Origin: Bradyrhizobium xenonodulans
Lineage (GTDB): Bacteria; Pseudomonadota; Alphaproteobacteria; Rhizobiales; Xanthobacteraceae
DNA: 64,000 bases
Assembly (NCBI RefSeq): GCF_027594865.1
Contig: NZ_CP089391.1
Span: forward strand, 3,688,501-3,752,500
Direction of reading: 5' to 3'
Shown here: positions 43,459 to 50,751 of the stretch, piece by piece
Position numbering within the stretch: position 1 is the stretch's first letter
How the letters are laid out: the number at the start of each line of letters is the position of its first letter
Notes under the pieces: generated by a model
Databases searched by the model: none
What the model was told of the DNA's origin: nothing
What the model saw: the letters and a program-made list of their open reading frames with translations, nothing else
Made by a program: the position numbers and the translations under genes

Positions 43459-44112
43459 ATGCCGAAGCAATCGAAACGAAAACTGAAGACCTACCAGACC
43501 TCGCTCGGCTTCTACGACCAGGCGGTCGCCGCGCCATCGATGAAGGCGGCGCTGGAGGCCTGGGGCGCAAAATCCAACCTGTTCCATCAGGGCATTGCGA
43601 GGGAGACCGACGATCCCGACATCGTCGCCGCGACAATGGCAAGTCCGGGCGTGGTGCTTCGGCGGCCCGTCGGCACCGATGGCGCGTTCACCGAAAACGC
43701 CGAACTGCCGACCGACCTCACGGGCGGCGAAATCAGGCGCAAACCCAAGCACAAACTCAAGCGCACAACTAAGCCGGGGAAGCGTCCGGCCAAGATCGCA
43801 GCCAAGCCGTCCCGCAAGCTCGACGATCAAGCGGCGCGCAAGGCCGCCGCTGCGTTCGAGAAGGAAGAGCAGCGGCGGCAAGCCGAACGCCGCAAGGAAG
43901 AGGCCGCCCGCGCCAAGGCGCGCGCGCGCCGCGACAAGGCGGTCGCAGCCGCGCAGGCGGCGCTGGACAAGGCGAGACGCGAGCACGAGGCGCGTGCGGA
44001 GAGACTGGAAGCGGAGCGCGCCGCGCTCGACGAACGCACCGAGGCCGAGCAGGGCCGGTGGGACAAGCAGCGGATGAAGCTGGAGCAGGCGATGCGCCGC
44101 GCGCGGGAGTAG
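43459..44112 (+). CDS. Basic coiled-coil protein (TolA-like low complexity)
   Basis: 217 aa. N-terminal conserved-looking part MPKQSKRKLKTYQTSLGFYD with a short domain to about 90; then a Lys/Pro linker and a long Arg/Ala/Glu-rich helix (about 120-215) that forms a coiled coil. The likeness to TolA is only compositional; there is no membrane anchor. Cytoplasmic, unknown function. Confidence 0.62.
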   Translation: MPKQSKRKLKTYQTSLGFYDQAVAAPSMKAALEAWGAKSNLFHQGIARETDDPDIVAATMASPGVVLRRPVGTDGAFTENAELPTDLTGGEIRRKPKHKLKRTTKPGKRPAKIAAKPSRKLDDQAARKAAAAFEKEEQRRQAERRKEEAARAKARARRDKAVAAAQAALDKARREHEARAERLEAERAALDERTEAEQGRWDKQRMKLEQAMRRARE

Positions 44113-44220
44113 GGCGCGTGGTGCTGCGGCCGCAGCGGTCGTTCAAGCAAGTCGACGGGCGAATGGGACTTGCCTTGCGCTACGTCCTTGAGCACTCTTG
44201 CAGACGAAGGAGACCAACGC

Positions 44221-44496
44221 ATGAAGATCATGACCGTCGGGTGCGCGCTTGGAGCGGCCCTGGTGCTGTCCAGCCTGGGGACATCAGGTGCCGAAGCCCG
44301 GACGCGGAGGGCCCAGGTGGTTCCGCAGGAGCGGCTCATCGTCACGGCGCCTGTGCTCAGGCCGACGCCGTGGGATTACAATGTCGTGCCGCGCTATCGT
44401 TATCGCCCGGAAGACGACCGCGTCGATCCCTACGCCCCGCCGCTGGTGCCGTCATATGTTCGTTATGAGGGATGGCGCTGGCCGTATTGGTGGTAG
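44221..44496 (+). CDS. Small secreted Tyr/Trp/Pro-rich protein
   Basis: 91 aa with a signal peptide (VGCALGAALVLSSLGTSGAEA, cleavage near 25). Mature tail is Pro/Arg/Tyr-rich, ending RYEGWRWPYWW. GAAGGAG precedes the ATG at 44221. Unknown function, periplasmic. Confidence 0.7.
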   Translation: MKIMTVGCALGAALVLSSLGTSGAEARTRRAQVVPQERLIVTAPVLRPTPWDYNVVPRYRYRPEDDRVDPYAPPLVPSYVRYEGWRWPYWW

Positions 44497-44518
44497 CGAT
44501 CGGCGGAACAGATAGCTT

Positions 44519-44597
44519 GTAGGATGGGTAGAGCGAAGCGAAACCCATCAACAGCCGTCGTGGCCCGATGGGTTTCGCTTCGCTCTACCCATCCTAC
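44519..44597. repeat. Palindromic repeat, GTAGGATGGGTAGAGCGAA family
   Basis: Perfect 31-bp arms (44519-44549 and 44567-44597) with a 17-nt loop; the arms begin GTAGGATGGGTAGAGCG and end GAAACCCATC. The right arm contributes the stop codon (TAG, 44594-44596) of the leftward transglycosylase gene. A decayed relative is at 47365-47445. Confidence 0.85.
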
Positions 44598-45385
44598 GGG
44601 TCCGCCGCCAGCCGCAGAAATTGCCGCTTCATCGCGTTGACCCTGGCGAGATAGAACGCGACGAGGTGATCGCCGCAACGCTCGCCTGATATCAGCTGAA
44701 ACTTGCGGCGCGCATAGGCCGTGCCGGGACCCGCGCCGCAGAGATGGATGATGGTGGCCAGATCCTGCTTCTGCTGCGCGCTGGGCTTCACGTCGCCCGC
44801 CAGCGAGAGCACCAGCGCGACATTGCGGTCCAGATACACCGAGGCCAGCTCGATGGCGTGGCTCGGGATCGCGCGGGTGTAGAGGCTAGTCGACCCGCAG
44901 CCGGTCTCGGTGACCGCGTTGCCGCGGATACAGAAGCGTGAGACCTCGGCGTAGGCCGGATCGGTCATCTGGAACAGCCCGACGGCGCTGGAGGCAGGCT
45001 TGTAGATCGCCAGCGGGTTAAAGCTCCATCGCCAGCGCCAATAGGTGCGCGCCACCGGATTGCCCGAACTCTCGACCTGCGCCAGCGCGGCCAGCAATTC
45101 GGGCGTGATCGTTACGGTGGAGTAGGTGCGAAAGAGCGGGCCGTATCTCTCCCACGTCTCCGCCGGCTCCTTGTCGAGGGTGTGACCGACGACGGCGAAG
45201 AGTTCGGTTGGCTTGCGGATGACGTGGTAGATGATGTTTACGAGCGTTGCGACCGCGAGCAGGATTGCGATCCCGGCCGCGATCCGAACGGCTCGAGGCG
45301 TTCGTGCGAATGTTTTGCGCGCCCATCGGATGCCCCGCCGGATCGTGCGAAGGCGAGGCAGGAGGCTCTTGCTTTTTCGTGGCAT
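44594..45385 (-). CDS. Membrane-anchored lytic transglycosylase (SLT)
   Basis: 263 aa. Basic N-terminus, one TM helix (about 35-55), then an SLT-type lysozyme fold: the catalytic Glu is in LLAALAQVESSGNP (about 105), followed by SSAVGLFQMTDPAYAE and the C-terminal HLCGAGPGTAYARRKFQL. It cleaves glycan strands in the periplasm. The stop codon lies inside the adjacent palindromic repeat, so insertion of the repeat may have set the C-terminus. Confidence 0.82.
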   Translation of the reverse strand: MPRKSKSLLPRLRTIRRGIRWARKTFARTPRAVRIAAGIAILLAVATLVNIIYHVIRKPTELFAVVGHTLDKEPAETWERYGPLFRTYSTVTITPELLAALAQVESSGNPVARTYWRWRWSFNPLAIYKPASSAVGLFQMTDPAYAEVSRFCIRGNAVTETGCGSTSLYTRAIPSHAIELASVYLDRNVALVLSLAGDVKPSAQQKQDLATIIHLCGAGPGTAYARRKFQLISGERCGDHLVAFYLARVNAMKRQFLRLAADP

Positions 45386-45525
45386 GGGACTTGAGCAGCA
45401 TAGCACCAGGGCTTTGGGCCGTGAACGCTGATGCAAGGATGCCGATCGAGTCAACGGGCTGACGAGAAGTGGGCAGTTCGCGAGCTGGCGGCGCTCCGCG
45501 CCGTCGGCTCATCCGCCCTGCGAGC

Positions 45526-46512
45526 TCACCAATCCGGATCGCCGTAACGGTCGAGCATGTAGGGCGGGGGCATCCAGGGTCCTCGCGGCGGCCTGGGTCG
45601 CCGAGGTGCGGCTGCTTGCACGTGCGGCCGTGCAGGCGCAGCCGTGTCGCTGGTGGTCACGCTCCGCACGACGGGCTTCGCGGCTGCAGACGCGGATGAA
45701 GCGGTCAGTTGCGTTTGCAGCGCCTGGACCTGCGCGGCGAGGCGCGCATTGTCCGCCGCATCCTTCTCCTGCGCCGCCTTGAGCTGTTGAATGGTATCGG
45801 CCTGCTCGCGCTGGGTCTGCTCGTTGCGGCTTTTCAGTTGCTCGAGCTTGCCGTTGATGTTCGCAAGCTCGCCCGTGATGGCCTTGAGCGATTGCGCGAG
45901 ATCGGACGATGACGGGTCAGGCGCGGTAGTGCCAGGCTTTGGGGCGCTTTCCGTTTCCTTAGGCACAGGCGGTGCGGGGCTCGGCCCATCCGCGGCGGCC
46001 AGCAGCACGACCGGCGGCTGCGCTGGGCTTTCCACTGGGGAGGCTTGCGGGGGCGCGCTCGCGGTCGGCGGAGCCCATCGTGCCAAGATCAATTTGGCCT
46101 CATCGCGATATTGCGAAGCGAAGGCGGCGCCGAGAAGGCCGATCGCCAACACGAGGCCCACCAAGGCACGCACCATCGTCCGATCTCCCTTCAAGCCTTG
46201 ATCGCGAGCCCCGGCATACTGAGCGGTGCCACTCGGCGCCTTGTGTCCGGAACTCCCGGCTGCCGTCGCACCAGGGCTTGCGTGGGAGGCACGTGGACCT
46301 TCGCCGTCGCGTTCCAATCCGGAAACCAGCCGGTCCAGCCGCGCGAGGTCTTGCTCTGCGCTCTTGATCCGGTCGTAGGCCCGCGCCAGCCCGCTATCGG
46401 CGCGCGCCGCGTCCGGCTTGGTATCCGGCTTGGCGGTATCGGGCTTGGCGCCATCAGGCTTGCCGGTATCAGGTTGGGGGTCGTTCGTGTCGGGCACCGA
46501 TGCGCTCTCCAT
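45526..46512 (-). CDS. Single-pass membrane coiled-coil protein, paralogue of 24164-25225
   Basis: 328 aa. Asp/Pro/Lys-rich N-terminus with GKPDGAKPDTAKPDT repeats, a short helix (YDRIKSAEQDLARLDRLV), one TM helix (about 113-132), ILARWAPP just outside, a Pro/Ala linker, a coiled coil (LAQSLKAITGELANINGKL, about 200-265) and a Pro-rich end. The order and the ILARWAPP/MLAQWTPA element match the 24-kb protein. Unknown function; envelope-associated. Confidence 0.7.
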   Translation of the reverse strand: MESASVPDTNDPQPDTGKPDGAKPDTAKPDTKPDAARADSGLARAYDRIKSAEQDLARLDRLVSGLERDGEGPRASHASPGATAAGSSGHKAPSGTAQYAGARDQGLKGDRTMVRALVGLVLAIGLLGAAFASQYRDEAKLILARWAPPTASAPPQASPVESPAQPPVVLLAAADGPSPAPPVPKETESAPKPGTTAPDPSSSDLAQSLKAITGELANINGKLEQLKSRNEQTQREQADTIQQLKAAQEKDAADNARLAAQVQALQTQLTASSASAAAKPVVRSVTTSDTAAPARPHVQAAAPRRPRPPRGPWMPPPYMLDRYGDPDW

Positions 46513-46687
46513 CCGGTCGGGCGTCAATGGGAGGCAGTCCGATCTTGGGAAGGATAGGTCTCGCCGCTGTCCAACACAACGCGCGCGCAAAGGAAAAATT
46601 ATGGCGGGCTCGGGAGCAGGGCGGAGCGCGCTGCGCGGCTCAATCGCCGCCCTCGGTTACGGTGACAGCACTGGCGTAATTCAGGGC

Positions 46688-46918
46688 TTAGAAGCTCGCG
46701 CCTGACGCCATCAGCACGACACCGGCGGCCATCAGAAGGATTCCCGGCCAGTTAGATCCGATCCCGAGGAATCCCAGGCCGCGGCGCGGCGGCTCCAGCG
46801 TGCCCCGAACCGGTCGAGAGGAATCCCGACCGCTCAGGGGGCCCCGCCAAATCGTGGCGCGCAGCATGTACAGGAGTCCGCCGAAGATGAGCAGCGCGCC
46901 AAGTCCCGTCAGGAACAT
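46688..46918 (-). CDS. Small two-helix membrane protein
   Basis: 76 aa with TM helices at about 3-20 and 56-73 joined by a basic loop. Layout is that of small rhizobial DUF proteins, but I cannot name the family. Transcribed leftward before the coiled-coil protein gene, with a 175-bp gap. Confidence 0.62.
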   Translation of the reverse strand: MFLTGLGALLIFGGLLYMLRATIWRGPLSGRDSSRPVRGTLEPPRRGLGFLGIGSNWPGILLMAAGVVLMASGASF

Positions 46919-47070
46919 TTTCGCCTCTCAACTTGTCGCTGCCCTCCGGTCACGGAGGCAGTACCTCTCAAAACCATGGAGGTCGAATAAGTTCCGCGAG
47001 CGTCAAGCGCCGCAGGAACGGGGGTTGGCTCCATTCGTTGCATCGAGGAGGCTTTTGCGAGGAGGACATC

Positions 47071-47346
47071 ATGAAAGCAACGATCATCGCGCTCTCCGCC
47101 GCCGTTGTCATGGCGACAGCCCCGGCCGTGCTTGCTCAGGGCGTATCGAGCAAGACGCCAGGTCACGAGATGCAGCAAATGGGTTCCAAGAAAGGCGAGC
47201 CGGGCGCTTCCAGCTACGCTCCCGGACATAAGATGCATCACGCGAAGGCCTCGAAGAAGACCGGCCACGGCGCATCGAATTACGCTCCGGGTCAAACCAC
47301 CGGCGCGAGCACGAGGCCGACCACCGGCTCGAGCACGAGGTACTGA
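47071..47346 (+). CDS. Small secreted protein with SYAPGH repeats
   Basis: 91 aa with a signal peptide (cleavage after VLAQG, about 23). The mature part has three imperfect repeats (SSKTPGHEMQ, SSYAPGHKMH, SNYAPGQ) rich in Lys, His and Gly. GAGGAGG precedes the ATG. Unknown role; the His/Met content could suit metal binding. Confidence 0.68.
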   Translation: MKATIIALSAAVVMATAPAVLAQGVSSKTPGHEMQQMGSKKGEPGASSYAPGHKMHHAKASKKTGHGASNYAPGQTTGASTRPTTGSSTRY

Positions 47347-47364
47347 GATCCAAGGACGCAGCGC

Positions 47365-47445
47365 GTAGGATGGGTAGAGCGGGAGCGAAACCCATCAATC
47401 GGTCGTCATGAGCGATGGGTTTCGCAAGTGGTCTACCCATCATAC
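47365..47445. repeat. Decayed copy of the GTAGGATGGGTAGAG repeat
   Basis: Starts GTAGGATGGGTAGAGCG and ends TCTACCCATCATAC, same layout as the 44519-44597 element but with mismatches in both arms. Lies directly after the SYAPGH-repeat gene. Confidence 0.75.
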
Positions 47446-47473
47446 AGGCTGGCACAAATTCTGGAGCCGGCCA

Positions 47474-47989
47474 TCAATAGCGGCCGCCGCTGCCCTTTTG
47501 CTGCGTGATCCAGTCCGACAATGATTTCGGTGTCGCTTTCGCGGTCCGGCCCGGTGATGCCTTGGGATTGTCGCGGACGCCTTTGGCCGGACGGGTGCGC
47601 AGCGCTTCCGTTGCGCCAGCGCCCTTCAAGGCAGAAGTCGATGCCTCTGCTGCTTCCTTCTCGAGGCGCAACTGTTTCAATCGCGCCATCTTGATGCGCT
47701 CTGCCTCGACTTCGGGTCGTTCGGCGAGCTGCGGCTTGTGCTGAGCAAGCTCCGCCGGGACCAGGACACCGAGAATGGTCGTCTCGCCGAGCGCCTTGCA
47801 GGCCTCTAACCGATGCAGTCCCTCGACCAGAACGAGGCGGTCTCCGTCGAGCCGAACGGAAATGGGGGCCTGTTGTCCGATGTCCAGAATGCTTTCCGCG
47901 ATCTCCCCGACGATCTCGGGCTTGATGGCTTTCTTCTGCTTCGTGGGAACGAAGATCTTCTCGATCGGGAAGCGTTCCGGTTTGGGCAT
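47474..47989 (-). CDS. ParB/sulfiredoxin-fold domain protein
   Basis: 171 aa. N-terminal ParB/Srx domain (about 1-90): IEKIFVPTKQKKAIKP, then GQQAPISVRLDGDRLVLVEGLHRLEACKALG, where G-x-H-R is the nucleotide/phosphate-binding loop. The rest is a basic helix and a low-complexity tail. Without a ParB HTH or ParA partner it is not a chromosome partition protein; single-domain members are often found in mobile or defence loci as nucleases or CTP/ATP-binding factors. Lies at the edge of the accessory segment. Confidence 0.78.
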   Translation of the reverse strand: MPKPERFPIEKIFVPTKQKKAIKPEIVGEIAESILDIGQQAPISVRLDGDRLVLVEGLHRLEACKALGETTILGVLVPAELAQHKPQLAERPEVEAERIKMARLKQLRLEKEAAEASTSALKGAGATEALRTRPAKGVRDNPKASPGRTAKATPKSLSDWITQQKGSGGRY

Positions 47990-48427
47990 AACTCGACTCC
48001 GCTTCTGCCGGGTCCGTCGGAACCGATGCCGGTGGGAAGGGGAGTTTAGGAGGGAAGGGCGCAGCCGCAAAGGCAATTTTCGGCGGCGGGGCGTTGATGG
48101 GCATCGAAGCCGGAATTGAGTTGCGATTGCGGTGACAGTGCACTCAATTGGGTCGCGCGTGAAAGTCAGCCGAAGTAGCCGATCCGACGAAAGGGAGCGA
48201 GTCTAGTGCACAGTCACCGTAGCTCCAGTCTGTTTATGAAGTGAGTGCGTAGGCGTGGTAGCCGACGGCATGATCCGCCTGCCTGCCTACGGAAACGAAA
48301 GACGAGGTGGGTTACGCTTCGCTAAACCTCCGTCCGCGATGAGCTACCTCCGTTAAGGGTGCCCGCGAAACCTCCATCTTTCGGTGCGTTTCCATTGATC
48401 TCTTCCGAGATCAAGAGGCGAGTTCTT
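47990..48427. other. Intergenic region at the edge of the accessory segment
   Basis: 438 bp without a credible gene. It holds the inverted-repeat element at 48131-48218. From about 48300 on the base composition becomes AT-richer, as in the next two genes. Confidence 0.5.
48131..48218. repeat. MITE-like element or remnant IS ends
   Basis: GGTGACAGTGCACT (48131-48144) and AGTGCACAGTCACC (48205-48218) are inverted, 13 of 14 bases matching, 60 bp apart. It could be a small non-autonomous element, the fused ends of a deleted IS, or an RNA hairpin. No flanking target duplication is obvious. Confidence 0.45.
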
Positions 48428-49630
48428 CTAGGTCTCCTGACAAAGAAACTCCTTCTCCTCCTTCACCGAAAGAAGGCTTATAACCTCGCTATTTTGTACC
48501 CGAAATGAATCTTCGATTACGTTGAAGCGAGAGGCGTCACGCCGTGTAAACCAGATCGAGGCGTTCATGCACCGCGGTGAAGCTTTGGGAGCACTCTTGC
48601 CAAAGATCATGCCAAAGGCGGCCGTCTCGGCTCGCAATTCATGGCTTGGCATCCAGTTCCCAGAAAGTGTCCGAGAGCGAGCAAACCAACGTCGGCCACT
48701 TTTGGTATGGCTTACCAGACATAGCGGTCGTTGATTGAGTTGAACGAGCCTGATGGCAGTTGCCGTTCGGCTAGTCTTAAATATTTCTGCCAGCTGTTGC
48801 ACCACGCGCATACTAGGGGGCCCGAGACTTTGCGCGATCGGTACAAATAGATACGAAGGCATCAGCAATTCTGACGCAAATCGATCTGCGACACGTTCCA
48901 AATTGTTGCTTTGATCGCTAGGAAGTTCGATGTCACCTGCTTGGCAGCATAGAGTCTGGCCGCGATGATATATCCAATGGCCAAGTTCGTGACCAATAGA
49001 AAACCGCTGACGCTGAGGAGGTGCTCCTTCGTCAACGGTAATCATCGCCACGTCGTCTGAGCCAATTATTCTTGCCTCGCATTGAGTGAGGCGCCCGTAT
49101 CTCACTTTGGCACCTAAGTGCCATGCAATAACCTCAATATCTATTTCCTCGGGCTTCGTAATTCCCAATTCTTGCAAAATAAAATCTGCTTTGGCTCTTT
49201 CGCCAAATTTTGGCTGCGGGCTGGATTGCTTGAATTCACGCAATTCGCAAAGGTCAAAGATGGCGCTTGTTGCATCGTCGTCTGACGATGCACGTCCATT
49301 TCTTGCGGCCAGCGTCAGCCGTCTGAATCCATCTTCTGAAGTGATAAAGTCCGCGAGTTGTTGATACGCCTGCGTCGGATCGGACAGTCTGGTGGCGTTC
49401 TTCTGACTCTCCTCTAGAGCAGCGCGAGCTTTCGATAGACGATCTTTGCCTAAGCTGGCGATAGCGTTCTCGATTTCGGCGTCGATGCCGCCAAGAGCAT
49501 TCTCTATCGATCCGAAGTCTTGAATCGCTTCAGCAGCAACCTTCTCATCAGATAGAAGAGAGAATTCGTCCATCAGGGAGTCAATGAAGGTCGCCAGTTC
49601 CATCTTTGAATTTTCTGTTTTGCTGGTCAT
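48428..49630 (-). CDS. ImmA/IrrE family zinc metallopeptidase
   Basis: 400 aa. A helical N-terminal region (about 1-135) of unknown kind, then an ImmA/IrrE protease core: SIGHELGHWIYHRG is the H-E-x-x-H motif (about 222-227) and NNLERVADRFASELLMPSYLF gives the third ligand. A C-terminal extension of about 110 residues follows. Its ATG overlaps the stop of the sigma-like gene (ATGA), so the two are a unit; an ATG 9 nt upstream is possible. Known ImmA/IrrE proteins cleave a partner repressor. The two genes are AT-richer than neighbours, a sign of transfer. Confidence 0.85.
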   Translation of the reverse strand: MTSKTENSKMELATFIDSLMDEFSLLSDEKVAAEAIQDFGSIENALGGIDAEIENAIASLGKDRLSKARAALEESQKNATRLSDPTQAYQQLADFITSEDGFRRLTLAARNGRASSDDDATSAIFDLCELREFKQSSPQPKFGERAKADFILQELGITKPEEIDIEVIAWHLGAKVRYGRLTQCEARIIGSDDVAMITVDEGAPPQRQRFSIGHELGHWIYHRGQTLCCQAGDIELPSDQSNNLERVADRFASELLMPSYLFVPIAQSLGPPSMRVVQQLAEIFKTSRTATAIRLVQLNQRPLCLVSHTKSGRRWFARSRTLSGNWMPSHELRAETAAFGMIFGKSAPKASPRCMNASIWFTRRDASRFNVIEDSFRVQNSEVISLLSVKEEKEFLCQET

Positions 49631-50211
49631 GGTCGCCATCCCTTCGGAAACGCTACATCTATGCGTCGACGCACGAGGCGACGTTTTGATGCAAATTCGG
49701 TCTCAGATAGTTCAAGCAGTTCTCTAAGCTCAATTCCCTGTTCGCCATCCATCATGCCCTGAGCGAGCTGATGGGCTACAGCGTCATCTTCAAATAGCGC
49801 AAGAATGCTGTCGCGAATTTCTTCCGCTCGATCTCCCTCCAATATGCGATCTTCCGCGCTCAAACGAGGATCTGCAATTTCAACCGTGTTCCGGCTAGCC
49901 GGCCCTGTATTAGGAACGGGGCCAATTTTCGGGCGGCACGCGCCTGCCTTTCGATCGGCCCAGGCAATGCTGCGCATCGCGCCACGCAGAAATCCTGTGA
50001 TTGATAGATTCGCTGGGCATTTTCGTGTGCCGTCGAGGGCGCGTCGGATGGCTTCCTGCCGAAGATCGGCCGGTGATCGGGCGTCACCAAAACTCAAATA
50101 GTTGGAGTCCTTTATAAATCGAAGCTTGTCCTCGGCTGACATCGCGCGGATTCGCGCGGTCACCTCGTGGATTGACAGCGACGTCTCCTCGGACGGCTTG
50201 GCTTGTACCAT
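49627..50211 (-). CDS. Sigma-70-like regulatory protein
   Basis: 194 aa. A region-2-like helix set (LRQEAIRRALDG ... ITGFLRGAMRSIAWADR, about 42-86) and a region-4-like C-terminus (IELRELLELSETEFASKRRLVRRRIDV, about 155-188), separated by an acidic helix pair (EDRILEGDRAEEIRDSILALFE). It looks like a short ECF-type or sigma-like protein rather than a full sigma factor. It overlaps the zinc peptidase gene, which suggests the peptidase acts on it or on its partner. AT-richer than the surroundings. Confidence 0.6.
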   Translation of the reverse strand: MVQAKPSEETSLSIHEVTARIRAMSAEDKLRFIKDSNYLSFGDARSPADLRQEAIRRALDGTRKCPANLSITGFLRGAMRSIAWADRKAGACRPKIGPVPNTGPASRNTVEIADPRLSAEDRILEGDRAEEIRDSILALFEDDAVAHQLAQGMMDGEQGIELRELLELSETEFASKRRLVRRRIDVAFPKGWRP

Positions 50212-50360
50212 TGCGGAGCCTTTCGCTCCCTTATGCTACTCTCGGCAGTGCGCTCGGACATGCGCGGAACATTTGTTTTCCGTGTCCGAGACTCCTGGTC
50301 CGGAGAGCCTAGGTGGTCAAGAGGGCAGCGGATTTGTCCTCGATCATGTGAGGACCAAAA

Positions 50361-50639
50361 ATGACGATCTACTCTATCAACTACGACTTGAAGAAGCCCG
50401 GTCACGATTATGACGGTCTCTACGAGGCGATCAAGGGCTGCGGCGCTTGGTGGCACTACCTCGAGTCCACCTGGCTTGTGGACACCGCTCTCACTGCGGA
50501 CGGCATCTGGGAGCGGGTCAAGAGCCACGTGGACGGCAATGACCGCATGCTGATCGTCGTCGTCTCCAACCCGAAAAGTGGTTGGTTGCCGACGGCGGCT
50601 TGGGATTGGATCAACGCCCGGCTGCGGGTGGCTGCCTAG
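50361..50639 (+). CDS. Stand-alone Cas2-like / SinR-family protein
   Basis: 92 aa ferredoxin-like fold. First strand TIYSINYDLKKPG has the Asp that is conserved at the end of beta-1 in Cas2 and VapD; WWHYLESTWLVDT and DRMLIVVVSN are the next strands. There are no cas1 or CRISPR repeats in the window. Such orphan proteins are annotated as Cas2-like or SinR family; nuclease or toxin function is unproven. GAGGA precedes the ATG; a terminator follows. Divergent from the sigma-like gene. Confidence 0.75.
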   Translation: MTIYSINYDLKKPGHDYDGLYEAIKGCGAWWHYLESTWLVDTALTADGIWERVKSHVDGNDRMLIVVVSNPKSGWLPTAAWDWINARLRVAA

Positions 50640-50668
50640 TGCTAGGGCCGAAATTGGACGCTAAGAGA

Positions 50669-50694
50669 GAAGGGCGGCCCGGAGGCCGCCCTTC
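50669..50694. terminator. Terminator shared by Cas2-like gene and nrdJ
   Basis: GAAGGGCGGCC and GGCCGCCCTTC, 11-bp perfect stem with CGGA loop, followed by TTTG on the plus strand. It lies between the convergent Cas2-like and nrdJ stops. Confidence 0.82.
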
Positions 50695-50751
50695 TTTGTG
50701 GATACCGGGACAAGCCCAAGCCTAACGATCGTCGTGGTGGCGCGCTCCCCC

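Noticed and set aside
47474..50700. CRISPR array near the Cas2-like gene
   Set aside because: No regularly spaced direct repeats were seen in the surrounding DNA, and no cas1.
50704..50716. Fragment CCGGGACAAGCCC resembling the 39653 repeat
   Set aside because: Only part of one arm and the loop are present; too short to annotate as a repeat copy.
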